NCBI GenBank assembly: GCA_963803545.1
Contig: CAWDMX010000004.1
Location: 496,001-560,000, forward strand
Reading direction: 5' to 3'
Length of the DNA: 64,000 nt
Origin: Legionella_C sp963803545
Lineage (GTDB): Bacteria > Pseudomonadota > Gammaproteobacteria > Legionellales > Legionellaceae
Made by a program: the position numbers and the translations under genes. The notes below the pieces were generated by a model that searched no databases, was not told where the DNA came from, and was given only the letters and a program-made list of their open reading frames with translations. Positions 26,843 through 35,936 of this stretch are shown piece after piece; position 1 is the stretch's first letter; the number at the start of each line of letters is the position of its first letter.

Positions 26843-26908
26843 CCATTGAAACAGTTAGTATTGTCTAAACAATAAGGTTCATTTAAACAATACTAATTAT
26901 TTCAATGG
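26843..26908 (-). promoter_or_regulatory. Large 22-bp inverted repeat overlapping the ribosome-binding site
   Basis: The arms 26843-26864 and 26887-26908 are 22 bases each and complementary except for two positions, around a 22-base loop that itself holds ATTGT/ACAAT. On the minus strand the 3' arm ends in CAATGG, and these two G residues are the first half of the GGAG Shine-Dalgarno of the ubiquitin-like gene. If formed in the mRNA, the hairpin would block ribosome access; as DNA it could be an operator. It also lies 70 bases after the gspK stop, so it may end T2SS transcription. Confidence 0.55.
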
Positions 26909-26977
26909 GCATAAAGCCTTGATTTTTTTCTTGATGAAAATTAAAAGAGATGCGCGGCTTGGATGCCAATAGTTTGT

Positions 26978-27901
26978 TTAAGGAGAGCGGCCTAAGCCAC
27001 TGGCAATAACCTCCACATCTACAGTTTTATTTTTATTTTTAGTTCGTTTATACAATACATAACTGTCGTGTTCGAGCAAGGGGTGCTGGGCGTGGGCAAC
27101 GCTTAAAAAATAGGTGCTTTCGAGGGTCGTACTACCATCGGGCCGTGCGCATTTTTTTAATAACCGCTCGCTTTCCTCTTCAAAATTGGGGTTTTTACGC
27201 GCGCTGATGATGGCCTCGGCCTCGTTGTCGGATACACTAGGACAAAGAGCCATAAGAACTTTTTTAGAGCAACTCCTAATATTTATCGGTGATGCTTCGG
27301 GCAAAACTGTTATGAAGGGCAAAAGCGCTTTGTAACGATTTTGGTTTATTGTATAAAGCAATCGTAATTCTGAGACGCTTGTCAGTAACTGATGCGCTGA
27401 TAAATAGGGTGGTGTTTGCTTGTTGTAATAGTCATCATAAGACGTATCTCCTTTACCCAAAATAGAGCGTGCTTGCCAGTTTTGCAGAGCACGAATAAAG
27501 CGGCTGGCATTTTCTTCGGAAAAAGTAAGCGACCTTAGGAGTCTTGTTGCGGTAGGTAGATATTTTTTATCGCTCGTATTATTAATATTAAATTGCGCTT
27601 GTAAATCGACAATGCGCCCACTAATCGTGATAGCGTTTTCAGCACTGTGGTTGGAAAATACAGCAATTAAAGCATTGTTATCCGGCGAATGTATTGTTTT
27701 TTTGGTTAATAAATAATCCAAGGCCCATAAATGAACGGCTTTGCCGGCAAGATTGATACGGTCGCTTGTTATAATAAGTTCGGTTCGCTTAATATCACGA
27801 GCTAGGCGAACGCTCATTGCGCTAGCAAGAATGCTAACCAAGCTTACTATCACTAACGCGGTCAGCAGGGCGCTGCCTTGATTAAATTTGTTTGTATTCA
27901 T
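26978..27901 (-). CDS. gspK: Type II secretion minor pseudopilin GspK
   Basis: 307 aa from ATG 27901, overlapping gspJ by 20 bases. The N-terminus FNQGSALLTALVIVSLVSIL is a prepilin-type leader with Gly before the cleavage site and a hydrophobic helix, lacking Glu at +5 as is normal for GspK. The large globular domain has ARFIRALQNWQ-like segments (FIRALQNWQARS) and two helix-hairpin-helix-like regions near YLSAHQLLTSVSELRLLY. GspK caps the pseudopilus tip with GspI and GspJ. It is the last T2SS gene of the run here. Confidence 0.9.
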   Translation of the reverse strand: MNTNKFNQGSALLTALVIVSLVSILASAMSVRLARDIKRTELIITSDRINLAGKAVHLWALDYLLTKKTIHSPDNNALIAVFSNHSAENAITISGRIVDLQAQFNINNTSDKKYLPTATRLLRSLTFSEENASRFIRALQNWQARSILGKGDTSYDDYYNKQTPPYLSAHQLLTSVSELRLLYTINQNRYKALLPFITVLPEASPINIRSCSKKVLMALCPSVSDNEAEAIISARKNPNFEEESERLLKKCARPDGSTTLESTYFLSVAHAQHPLLEHDSYVLYKRTKNKNKTVDVEVIASGLGRSP

Positions 27902-28502
27902 AATGCTTGTTATTCGGCAGCGCAAAAAGATAACTCAAATGTCCCCAGTCGGCTAAGCTTACATGCAACTGCACCGCGGTTGGTAGGGGTTCCTTATTTT
28001 GCTCTGAATCCAAAGCTTTTCCACGCCATTCTTTAAGCGTTTGAAGATTTTTATTTAAATAACCCAATTTACAACTCGTAAGATTAGCTAATGCTGTTTT
28101 TTCAGAATAAGCCGCGCGAGTGGGCACGTCCAGGCGCTCCCAACTTCTGCGTACTAAACTGGAATCGCGACAATACCAAGCAACACGTTTTAAGGCGCTT
28201 CGCCTTAAAACGTGCGGATAAACGTAGCCGCCACGCGAAAATTCGAGAGAGGTTTCATCGCCTAAAAATGCGAAAATTGCGGACGTTTTATGAATGGTTA
28301 TTGGTCGGTCGATGGCTTGTAGTAAGTCGTATTTAAACATGCTTAAAGCAAGCTCCAGTGATTCCAGACGTTCATTTTGCTGCAATACACGGGCGCGGGT
28401 CGTACTAACATTATAAATAATGGTGGAGGTTGCCGCGGCTAAGATAGTAAAAACCGCTAGCGCTATTAAAATTTCAATAAGCGTAAAACCTTGATTTTTC
28501 AC
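27882..28502 (-). CDS. gspJ: Type II secretion minor pseudopilin GspJ
   Basis: 206 aa starting at GTG 28502, overlapping gspI by 4 bases. The leader KNQGFTLIEILIALAVFTIL is the type IV prepilin signal with cleavage after Gly and Glu at +5. The rest (SLELALSMFKYDLLQAIDRP and YVYPHVLRRSALKRVAWYC) matches the GspJ pattern. It forms part of the tip complex with GspI and GspK in the periplasm. Confidence 0.9.
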   Translation of the reverse strand: MKNQGFTLIEILIALAVFTILAAATSTIIYNVSTTRARVLQQNERLESLELALSMFKYDLLQAIDRPITIHKTSAIFAFLGDETSLEFSRGGYVYPHVLRRSALKRVAWYCRDSSLVRRSWERLDVPTRAAYSEKTALANLTSCKLGYLNKNLQTLKEWRGKALDSEQNKEPLPTAVQLHVSLADWGHLSYLFALPNNKHYEYKQI

Positions 28503-28861
28503 CGCGTGTACCTATAGCCCGTTAAGGCGTTATTAAAGGGGCCCGATTGTTTTTTTGACACGACAACAGAAATTTTTTGCACAGACGGCAGCGCTGTTTT
28601 ATGGTATTGAATGCGCCAGTACCAACGCTGATTAAGCATAACAGTGCTTTCGGTAGTAATGTGATTGGGTTTAACCCCAATTAAGCCTAACTGAACAAAT
28701 AGCAGGCCTTGTTCTTGAACCCAATGGCTTATCATGCGCTCTTTAAGGCGTGAAGCACCGGTAACATTAAAAATTGTTGCTTTCATAAGCGCGGTTAACG
28801 CCACCGCAATAATGGTTAACGCAATAAGTACCTCTATTAAAGTAAATCCTTTATTTTTCAT
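28499..28861 (-). CDS. gspI: Type II secretion minor pseudopilin GspI
   Basis: 120 aa from ATG 28861, where MKNKGFTLIEVLIALTIIAV gives a proper prepilin leader; the longer frame from 28948 adds an unlikely N-terminus. The start overlaps gspH by 11 bases and the end overlaps gspJ by 4. The ISHWVQEQGLLFVQLGL segment and short size fit GspI, which initiates the pseudopilus tip. Confidence 0.9.
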   Translation of the reverse strand: MKNKGFTLIEVLIALTIIAVALTALMKATIFNVTGASRLKERMISHWVQEQGLLFVQLGLIGVKPNHITTESTVMLNQRWYWRIQYHKTALPSVQKISVVVSKKQSGPFNNALTGYRYTR

Positions 28862-29297
28862 GATTAATAGTAAAGTGGTTGTTCGTTGATTTAAGTATAA
28901 GTGTATTGAACTGCAGCTTAAAATCGGTAACATCCCCACTTTGATCAATAACTATTTGTGGGTTTTCAGGCAGAATATTAGCATTAACAACGCGCACTGA
29001 ATAGGCGAATTTTTGCTCGCGCAAATTGCTGCTTGCAGGCATTATCTGCCAGGCTTCATGGTTATAAATATAAGTGGAAAAACGACTTTCTTGTACTAAA
29101 ACCCCGTAAGTAGCGGTGCTTAAAACAGCCCGCTGCTGTAAGGATTTAAGATAGTCTCTAAATTGCTCTACCACCATTAACGTTTTTCGTTGCGATCCAA
29201 AATTACCAAAAGATAAAAAGCTGAAACTAGCAACTACGCCTAAAATAACCACAACCACCATTATTTCTATTAAGGTAAAGCCGCGCTTAGTGTGCAT
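28851..29297 (-). CDS. gspH: Type II secretion minor pseudopilin GspH
   Basis: 148 aa from ATG 29297 (TTG 29309 is in frame but the leader starts properly at MHTKRGFTLIEIMVVVVILG). Cleavage after Gly and Glu at +5 are standard. The remainder matches the GspH/FimT domain (LKSLQQRAVLSTATYGVLVQ). GspH links the tip to the major GspG fibre. It overlaps gspG by 11 bases. Confidence 0.9.
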   Translation of the reverse strand: MHTKRGFTLIEIMVVVVILGVVASFSFLSFGNFGSQRKTLMVVEQFRDYLKSLQQRAVLSTATYGVLVQESRFSTYIYNHEAWQIMPASSNLREQKFAYSVRVVNANILPENPQIVIDQSGDVTDFKLQFNTLILKSTNNHFTINHEK

Positions 29298-29706
29298 CCC
29301 AATTACCAATCTCGCTGTCTATACCGCTGCCCCCGATTTGGCCGTCCGCTCCGAATGTGAAAATATCTGTTTCACTGTGCTCGCCAGGATTTAGATACAT
29401 GTAATCGCGTCCCCATGGATCTCGAGGAAGACTTTTCAAATAAATCTGCCAGTTAGCCGGCAACGGTGAGGAGGTAGGTTTTTCTACTAAAGCCTGGAGA
29501 CCTTGGTCCGTAGAGGGGTAGTTTCCATTGTCAAGTTTGTACAGGTCTAGAGCGTTTTGAATAGCTAAAATATCCTGCTTTGCTTTTATCACGCGCGCCT
29601 CATCAGGTCGACTCATAATTTTGGGAACAACAATCGATGCCAGAATTCCTAAAATTACTACGACCACCATAATTTCAATCAGTGAAAAACCGCGTTGCTT
29701 TTGCAT
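29287..29706 (-). CDS. gspG: Type II secretion major pseudopilin GspG
   Basis: 139 aa. Leader QRGFSLIEIMVVVVILGILA, then the GspG-specific DNGNYPSTDQGLQALVEKP and LPRDPWGRDYMYLNPGEH, and the calcium-site end FTFGADGQIGGSG. It polymerises into the pseudopilus that drives exoproteins through the GspD channel. AAGGAG lies before the ATG, 9 bases after gspF. Confidence 0.96.
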   Translation of the reverse strand: MQKQRGFSLIEIMVVVVILGILASIVVPKIMSRPDEARVIKAKQDILAIQNALDLYKLDNGNYPSTDQGLQALVEKPTSSPLPANWQIYLKSLPRDPWGRDYMYLNPGEHSETDIFTFGADGQIGGSGIDSEIGNWDAH

Positions 29707-29715
29707 GAAAACTCC

Positions 29716-30912
29716 TTAGTTGACGAGTTGCTCCATAGAAAAAATGGGTAACAACGTTGCTAAAACGATAAATAATACCACAACACCCATCAATAAAATG
29801 ATAATCGGTTCCAAGAGACTGAGTGCGGTGTCAATAAGTCTTTTAATTTCGTTGTCTAAATGGGACGCGGCGCGCTGCATCATCTCGGCTAGCTGTCCGC
29901 TTTTTTCGCCACTGCTAATCAGATGAAGCGTCATCGGACTTAAAAAATGACTCGACTTAAGCGCATTGCTGATGCCTTTACCTTCCTTCACGTGCAGCGC
30001 ACTTTGAGTGAAGGCCTGCCGTATTATTACATTGGTGACAACACCTGCAGAAACGCGCATCGATTCCAAAACAGGAACGCCGGCTGCAAATAAAATGCTA
30101 AACGTGTGAATATAGCGCGCGACGTCCGTGGTTTTAATTAAGTATTTAGCAATTGGAAGTTGCAACAGAAAAGAGTGCCAGCGCGTTTTGAATTTAGAAT
30201 AGCCTAAACTGCGTTTGAAACCGAAAAAAAGAAGTGTAAAAAATAGTAAAAAATAGACTCCATACGCTCTAGCTGAGGAGCTGATTCTAATTAAAACTTC
30301 GGTCATCATCGGTAGCGATTGGCCACTGTTAATAAAAACCTCAATAATTTTAGGTATAACAAAAACCAAAAGGAAGCTAATAATGCTGGTTGAAATTACA
30401 ATCATTAGAATGGGGTAAATTAAAGCTTGCTGAATTTTTTGGCGTATGGCTTGCTGGTTTTCACTGTAATCAGCAAGCTTATCTAATATTAAATCCAGTC
30501 TGCCGGTTTGCTCACCAGCAGCCACGGTCGCGCGGTATAGTTCTGGAAACGTGTTTGGAAATTCATCCATAGCTTGAGCAAGCGAGTAGCCCTCTAAAAC
30601 TTTGGAGCGTACGCCAATAATTACTTCTGAAACCGAGGGTTTTTCGCTTTGTTCGATGACTCCATTTAAAGCTTCTTCAACGGGTATTCCAGCACTCAAC
30701 AGCGTAGCCAATTGTCGAGTGAGCAATGCCCGTTCAGTAGTAGAGATTTTCAGGGTTTTATGCGCTACTTTTCTTGTCACAATGGATATTTCTAAAGGGG
30801 TTAGCTCGTTATCACGCAAAAATAGACGCGCTTGCCGTTCACTATCGGCTTCAATAATTCCTTTTTTTGTTTTGCCCGCTCGATTTACCGCCTGATATTG
30901 ATACGCACTCAT
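29716..30912 (-). CDS. gspF: Type II secretion inner-membrane platform protein GspF
   Basis: 398 aa from ATG 30912 (TTG 30927 is five codons upstream). Two T2SSF domains are visible, LLTRQLATLLSAGIPVEEAL and YIHTFSILFAAGVPVLESM, with three membrane helices, the last being IIILLMGVVVLFIVLATLLP. GspF anchors the pseudopilus motor. It begins the minus-strand run F-G-H-I-J-K; the ATPase GspE and secretin GspD must lie elsewhere. It is divergent from glnA. Confidence 0.95.
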   Translation of the reverse strand: MSAYQYQAVNRAGKTKKGIIEADSERQARLFLRDNELTPLEISIVTRKVAHKTLKISTTERALLTRQLATLLSAGIPVEEALNGVIEQSEKPSVSEVIIGVRSKVLEGYSLAQAMDEFPNTFPELYRATVAAGEQTGRLDLILDKLADYSENQQAIRQKIQQALIYPILMIVISTSIISFLLVFVIPKIIEVFINSGQSLPMMTEVLIRISSSARAYGVYFLLFFTLLFFGFKRSLGYSKFKTRWHSFLLQLPIAKYLIKTTDVARYIHTFSILFAAGVPVLESMRVSAGVVTNVIIRQAFTQSALHVKEGKGISNALKSSHFLSPMTLHLISSGEKSGQLAEMMQRAASHLDNEIKRLIDTALSLLEPIIILLMGVVVLFIVLATLLPIFSMEQLVN

Positions 30913-31061
30913 GTTCTCATTTTCCAATTTAAATTAGCGGAAAGTCTTTTTGCAATAGGACTTTTAAAAATCGCACTACTATTTGCAGTAATACAGTCTA
31001 TTGTATTGGGTTTACATTGTCACTTAGGGTAAACTTTCGGCACGCCAGATTGGAGAGTGCT

Positions 31062-32465
31062 ATGAGTGAACAATTATTTACTTTGATAAAAAAATTCGAT
31101 GCCAAGTTTGTGGATTTTCGTTTTACGGATACGATAGGCCAAAGGCAACATATTACGGTTCCTATTTCATCGGTTGACCCAGAGCTATTGGAAAATGGCA
31201 AAATGATTGACGGTTCTTCTATTAAAGGATGGCAGAAAATACATCAATCGGATTTAGCAATTGTTCCTGATTGCAATACGGCAATTATCGATCCATTTTT
31301 TCAAGACACTACTTTAGCGGTGGTGTGTAATGTTGTTGATCCTCTGACCAATTTAGGTTACGAACGCGATCCGCGCTCGCTTGCTTTGCGTGCTGAACAG
31401 TATTTGAAATCAACCGGTATCGCCGATACGGCTTTATTCGGCCCTGAGCCTGAGTTTTTTATTTTTGATGATGTACGATGGCAAACCAGTATTAACCACA
31501 GTTTTGTTAAACTAAACTGTGAAGAGGCCTCTTGGAATTCAGGAGAGCTTTTAGAAGGTGGAAATACAGGCCATAGACCCGCCATAAAAGGCGGCTATTT
31601 TCCTCTACCCCCGGTAGACTCCACGCACGATATGCGCGCTGCAATGAGCACAATTTTAGAAAGCGCCGGTATTGTGGTTGAAGCACTTCACCACGAAGTT
31701 GCTATTGGCCAAAATGAAATTGCGACCCGATTTAATAGCTTGGTTAAAAAAGCAGACGAGGTTCAGTTTACCAAGTATGTGGTGCAAAATGTGGCGCACA
31801 ATTACGGCAAAACAGCAACGTTCATGCCCAAACCATTGGTCGGTGATAATGGCAGCGGCATGCACTGCCACCAGTCTTTAGTGAAGGATGGGGTCAATAT
31901 TTTCACAGGCAATGAATACGCAGGACTATCGCAAACCGCCCTGTATTATATAGGTGGGATAATTCGCCATGCACGTGCTCTGAATGCTTTTACTAACCCA
32001 ACGACAAACAGCTATAAACGGCTTGTTCCAGGTTATGAGGCTCCCGTTTTGTTAGCGTATTCAGCAAGAAATCGTTCGGCGGCTATCCGTATTCCCCATA
32101 TTAATAATCCAAAAGGAAGCCGAATAGAGGTGCGTTTTCCAGATCCTATGGCTAATCCGTATTTAGCCTTTGCCGCAATGATGATGGCAGGACTTGATGG
32201 GATTGAAAATAAAATTCTACCGGGTGATCCTATTGATAAAGATTTATACGATTTACCGCCAGCCGAATTGGTAGGTATTCCGACGGTATGTTCTTCCTTG
32301 CGCGAAGCCGTGCATTATTTAGAAACGGATCACGCGTTTTTATTAAAAGGCAATGTTTTCACCGAAAGTACTATTGAAAGTTATATTGGGTTAAAGAATG
32401 CCGAGATAGCGCAAATGCAAGTATTGGTTCACCCGATGGAGTATGAATTGTATTACAGTTTGTAA
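31062..32465 (+). CDS. glnA: Glutamine synthetase, type I
   Basis: 467 aa from ATG 31062 with GGAG upstream; the frame is open to 31017 but the family start is MSEQLFTLIKKFDAKFVDFR. GlnA makes glutamine from glutamate and ammonia as a dodecamer. Conserved parts are DGSSIKGW, GPEPEFFIFD, GDNGSGMHCHQSL, NPTTNSYKRLVPGYEAP and RFPDPMANPYLA. The adenylylation Tyr is in KDLYDLPPAE, so control by GlnE is possible. The 150 bases between it and gspF should hold divergent promoters; no clear NtrC or sigma-54 site was recognised. Confidence 0.97.
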   Translation: MSEQLFTLIKKFDAKFVDFRFTDTIGQRQHITVPISSVDPELLENGKMIDGSSIKGWQKIHQSDLAIVPDCNTAIIDPFFQDTTLAVVCNVVDPLTNLGYERDPRSLALRAEQYLKSTGIADTALFGPEPEFFIFDDVRWQTSINHSFVKLNCEEASWNSGELLEGGNTGHRPAIKGGYFPLPPVDSTHDMRAAMSTILESAGIVVEALHHEVAIGQNEIATRFNSLVKKADEVQFTKYVVQNVAHNYGKTATFMPKPLVGDNGSGMHCHQSLVKDGVNIFTGNEYAGLSQTALYYIGGIIRHARALNAFTNPTTNSYKRLVPGYEAPVLLAYSARNRSAAIRIPHINNPKGSRIEVRFPDPMANPYLAFAAMMMAGLDGIENKILPGDPIDKDLYDLPPAELVGIPTVCSSLREAVHYLETDHAFLLKGNVFTESTIESYIGLKNAEIAQMQVLVHPMEYELYYSL

Positions 32466-32491
32466 CAGCCCTAATTGAAGCAAGGAATGCT

Positions 32492-33010
32492 ATGAAAAAA
32501 ATGCTAATCGCACTACAACTGGTTCCACTGCTGAGTTTTGCCCAAATTTATCAGTGGACCGATACCAATGGAAGTGTTCATTTCAGTGATAAACCTACAG
32601 CAGGTGCTAAAGAGATAATCCTTCCAAAAACTCCGGTGTATAGTTCTCCGGATAGTAAAGAGTCGCCTTCCAGGGTACGGGTAAAGAAACAGCGAGCAAG
32701 CTATTCGTTTCTTCGTATTGAAAATCCTAAAAACGAGGAAACTGTACGTAACAATCAGGGAGCCGCTACGGTAGCTATTGCTATTAAACCGGGTTTGCAA
32801 CCCGGAAACGCTGTTCAACTGATAGTAGACGGAGCGCCTCTTGGGGAGCCACAAGAATCCTTGGTCTTTCAAGTTAGGGAATTATACAGAGGTAGCCACA
32901 CTATAGCGGCGCAGGTCGTTGATAGCAGCGGCGACGTAATTATTAGCAGCGACCCGATTACAATCTTTGTACATAGGCCACGGGTAAATATGATACAACG
33001 CGCCCCTTGA
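32492..33010 (+). CDS. DUF4124-domain periplasmic protein
   Basis: 172 aa with a signal peptide (MKKMLIALQLVPLLSFA) followed at once by the DUF4124 motif QIYQWTDTNGSVHFSDKP. The second half (FLRIENPKNEETVRNNQG, then GSHTIAAQVVDSSGDVI) looks like an Ig-like beta domain. Its function is unknown. It commonly sits just after glnA in gammaproteobacteria, as here (26 bases). AAGGAATG precedes the ATG. Confidence 0.85.
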   Translation: MKKMLIALQLVPLLSFAQIYQWTDTNGSVHFSDKPTAGAKEIILPKTPVYSSPDSKESPSRVRVKKQRASYSFLRIENPKNEETVRNNQGAATVAIAIKPGLQPGNAVQLIVDGAPLGEPQESLVFQVRELYRGSHTIAAQVVDSSGDVIISSDPITIFVHRPRVNMIQRAP

Positions 33011-33108
33011 AATTATGGATAGAGTCTCCATATACCTCTAGTCAAAAAATATTAAGCCAGTTGAGTTAATCAAATACAGTACTAGTGTGTTTTGTGGAGA
33101 AAATAATC

Positions 33109-35016
33109 ATGTCAGCAAAAAAACAAACTTTAGGTTTTCAAACCGAAGTTAAACAAATTTTAAATTTAGTGATTCACTCTTTATACAGCAATAAGGAAAT
33201 CTTTTTACGCGAACTAATTTCCAACGCATCCGATGCCTTAGATAAATTACGCTTTTTGGCATTATCCGACAGCACCCTTTACGGGGATGACTCTGATTTG
33301 AAAATTGTTTTAGCGGTTGATGAGAAAGCTAAAACTCTGTCTATTCGTGATAACGGCATAGGTATGACCAAAGACGAGGCTGTTGAAAATCTAGGGACTA
33401 TTGCTAAATCGGGAACTAAGGAATTTTTAAGCCATTTAACAGGCGAAAAAAGTAAAGACTCGCACCTAATAGGTCAATTTGGGGTGGGATTTTACTCGGC
33501 TTTTATTGTGGCGGACAAAGTAACGGTTAAAACTCGAAAAGCTCAATCTTCTGCTGATCAAGGCGTGGTTTGGGAGTCCACAGGGGACGGTGAATTTACC
33601 ATCGCTGAGGAAAAAATTGCACACCGTGGCACAGAGATTATTCTTCACTTTAAAAAAGACGAGGAAGAGTTTGCGAGCGACTGGCGTATTCGAAGCATTG
33701 TAAGCAAATATTCGGATCATATATGCTGGCCTATCGATATGAAAAAACAAGCCGAACTTAGTGAGCCGTCTGAAGATAAAGATGCTGAAAAAAAAGAAGA
33801 AGCCGTAACAGAGTTTGAAACAATTAACAAAGCAACGGCCTTATGGACGGGTCAAAAATCAGAAATAAGCGATGACGATTATAAAGCGTTGTACAAGCAT
33901 ATTTCCCATGATTATGAAGATCCAATGGCTTGGGTACACAATCACGTCGAAGGCAAGCAAGATTATATTAGCTTATTGTATGTTCCAGGACATGCCCCTT
34001 TTGATATGTGGCAACAAGAGCACAAGCACGGCTTAAAATTGTATGTAAAACGCGTTTTCATCTTAGACGAGGCGGTACAGTTTTTACCGCGCTACTTACG
34101 ATTTATCAAAGGCGTTATCGATGCCAGCGATTTACCATTGAATGTGTCGCGAGAAATTTTACAAGACAATAAACAAGTGGATGCTATAAAAACGGCCTCC
34201 ACAAAGCGCGTTTTAACAATGCTTGAAAAAATGAGCCAGGACGATCCTGAAAAATATCAAAAATTTTGGAAAGAATTTGGGTTAGTAATTAAAGAAGGGC
34301 CGGTTGAGGATTTTGCAAACCGTGAAGCCATTGCTAAGCTTTTGCGCTTCAGCTCAACTCATGGTGACTCCGCTGAGCAAAATGTTTCCTTAATGGATTA
34401 TATAGGTCGTATGCAAGAAACGCAGGATAAAATTTATTTTATTACAGCATCCAGCTATAACGCGGCTAAAAACAGTCCTCATCTTGAGATATTTAAGAAA
34501 AAAGGTATTGAGGTTTTGTTATTAAACGATCGAATTGATGAATGGTTAACCGGTTATCTCAGTGAGTTTGATGGAAAAAAACTGCAATCCATTAGTAAGG
34601 GTAAGATTGATTTGGATAGCGAAGAAGACGCCGCTGAGGTAAAAGATCAACAGGAATCAATGGCTCCAATGCTAAAGCAGATTAAAGAAATATTAGGCAA
34701 TAAGGTCAAAGACGTTGCTGTTACCTATCGTTTAACCGATTCTCCGGCCTGTGTGGTTGCAGACGATCAAGATATGGGTATGGAAATGCAACGTATTTTA
34801 CAAGCGTCTGGTCAAAAAGTACCAGAGTCTAAGCCTATTTTTGAAGTAAACCCGCAACACGATTTAATAAAGCGTCTGCACAGTATTGAAGATGATTCAA
34901 AATTTGCTGAGTGGATTGAAGTTTTATTTGATCAAGCGGTATTAGCCGAAGGCGGTCAGCTTGATAATCCAGCAAACTTTGTAAACCGAGTTAATAAATT
35001 ACTGTTATCGGTGTAA
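33109..35016 (+). CDS. htpG: Chaperone HtpG (bacterial Hsp90)
   Basis: 635 aa from ATG 33109, with GGAG 10 bases upstream; the open frame from 33085 adds an atypical extension. The N-terminal GHKL ATPase has LRELISNASDALDKLR, the DNGIGM motif and GQFGVGFYSAF. The middle domain has LYVKRVFILD and DLPLNVSREILQ, and the C-terminal dimerisation domain is complete. HtpG remodels client proteins with DnaK. It stands alone, with no visible sigma-32 promoter I could be sure of. Confidence 0.97.
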   Translation: MSAKKQTLGFQTEVKQILNLVIHSLYSNKEIFLRELISNASDALDKLRFLALSDSTLYGDDSDLKIVLAVDEKAKTLSIRDNGIGMTKDEAVENLGTIAKSGTKEFLSHLTGEKSKDSHLIGQFGVGFYSAFIVADKVTVKTRKAQSSADQGVVWESTGDGEFTIAEEKIAHRGTEIILHFKKDEEEFASDWRIRSIVSKYSDHICWPIDMKKQAELSEPSEDKDAEKKEEAVTEFETINKATALWTGQKSEISDDDYKALYKHISHDYEDPMAWVHNHVEGKQDYISLLYVPGHAPFDMWQQEHKHGLKLYVKRVFILDEAVQFLPRYLRFIKGVIDASDLPLNVSREILQDNKQVDAIKTASTKRVLTMLEKMSQDDPEKYQKFWKEFGLVIKEGPVEDFANREAIAKLLRFSSTHGDSAEQNVSLMDYIGRMQETQDKIYFITASSYNAAKNSPHLEIFKKKGIEVLLLNDRIDEWLTGYLSEFDGKKLQSISKGKIDLDSEEDAAEVKDQQESMAPMLKQIKEILGNKVKDVAVTYRLTDSPACVVADDQDMGMEMQRILQASGQKVPESKPIFEVNPQHDLIKRLHSIEDDSKFAEWIEVLFDQAVLAEGGQLDNPANFVNRVNKLLLSV

Positions 35017-35043
35017 TCACTATTTGATACAAGGTTTTTTTAC

Positions 35044-35075
35044 AGTGATGCTCGACTGCGAAGTAGGGCATCACT
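35044..35075. terminator. Stem-loop downstream of htpG
   Basis: AGTGATGC (35044-35051) and GCATCACT (35068-35075) form a perfect 8-bp stem 28 bases after the htpG stop. A T run precedes rather than follows it, so it is not a textbook intrinsic terminator, though it may protect the 3' end. Nothing else stands out in the 203 bases before the next gene. Confidence 0.4.
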
Positions 35076-35219
35076 CATTCTAAAGCACTCAGCAAACTCT
35101 CAAAGGGTCGTAAATTCTTCTACTTACGCCAACCACAACAAAAAGATATCTCTTTAAATTAGCTCGTAACTCATCGGGTGTTTTGATAAAATCATTGTTT
35201 TGCTAACCTGGATTGAGTC

Positions 35220-35936
35220 TTGCTCGAACTTTCAAATACTATAGATTCCGATTGGCATCCAATAATTAAAACCGCTTTACAAGAGCTGGATTCAGAGTAT
35301 TGGCAAAAATTGTTGGCCTGTAAAAATTGGCTTCCAGGTCAGACGAACCTATTCGCGGCGTTCAGCCAGCCTTTAGTAAATTTGCGCTATATTTTATTGG
35401 GTGAATCGCCCTATCCACGTACCCAATCGGCAAACGGTTATGCTTTTTGGGATAACGCCGTTCACCATTTATGGAGTGAAAGCGGCCTTAGTAAAGACGT
35501 AAATCGCGCAACATCCTTACGCAACTTTATAAAGATGCTATTGCTTGCTCGGGATGATTTATCGGTTGATTTTTCACAGCCCGCTATCGCACATTTAGAC
35601 AAAAAATTCTACGTGCAAACCGCGCATCAGCTTTTTACCAAAATGATTGGTAAAGGGTTTTTATTGCTCAACGCGTCGCTTGTGTATGAGAGCGCTCAAG
35701 TGAGCTACCATGCAAAAAAATGGCGACCGTTTATGCAGAGTTTATTCAAACAAATAGCCATTATTAAACCGGATGCCCACCTATTGCTGTTTGGAAAAAT
35801 TGCAAGCCAAATACCCGAAGTTCGTTTATTCTCAAGCCTTACGGCGGAGCATCCTTATAATTTAAGTTTTATAAACAATCCGGATGTCCTTAATTTTTTT
35901 AAACCAATCGACCTATTGAGTAACTATGAACACTGA
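35220..35936 (+). CDS. Uracil-DNA glycosylase superfamily protein with altered active site
   Basis: 238 aa, start TTG 35220. The layout follows family-1 UDG: YILLGESPYPRTQSANGYAF (58-76) matches the GQDPYH motif region, LLLNASLV (148-155) matches LLLNxxLTV, KKWRPFMQSLF follows, then LLLFGKIAS and the late AEHPYNLSF (209-217) in place of HPSPLS. In the first motif the water-activating Asp is Ser63 and the His is Pro66. Thus the fold is likely UDG-like but uracil excision by the classical mechanism is doubtful. It overlaps ubiG by 11 bases. The start codon is uncertain, since no ATG precedes the conserved part. Confidence 0.65.
   Translation: MLELSNTIDSDWHPIIKTALQELDSEYWQKLLACKNWLPGQTNLFAAFSQPLVNLRYILLGESPYPRTQSANGYAFWDNAVHHLWSESGLSKDVNRATSLRNFIKMLLLARDDLSVDFSQPAIAHLDKKFYVQTAHQLFTKMIGKGFLLLNASLVYESAQVSYHAKKWRPFMQSLFKQIAIIKPDAHLLLFGKIASQIPEVRLFSSLTAEHPYNLSFINNPDVLNFFKPIDLLSNYEH

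Noticed and set aside
35017..35219. tRNA gene after htpG
   Set aside because: The hairpin AGTGATGC/GCATCACT is isolated; there is no cloverleaf or GTTCGA-type T arm. No tRNA or rRNA was recognised elsewhere in the window.
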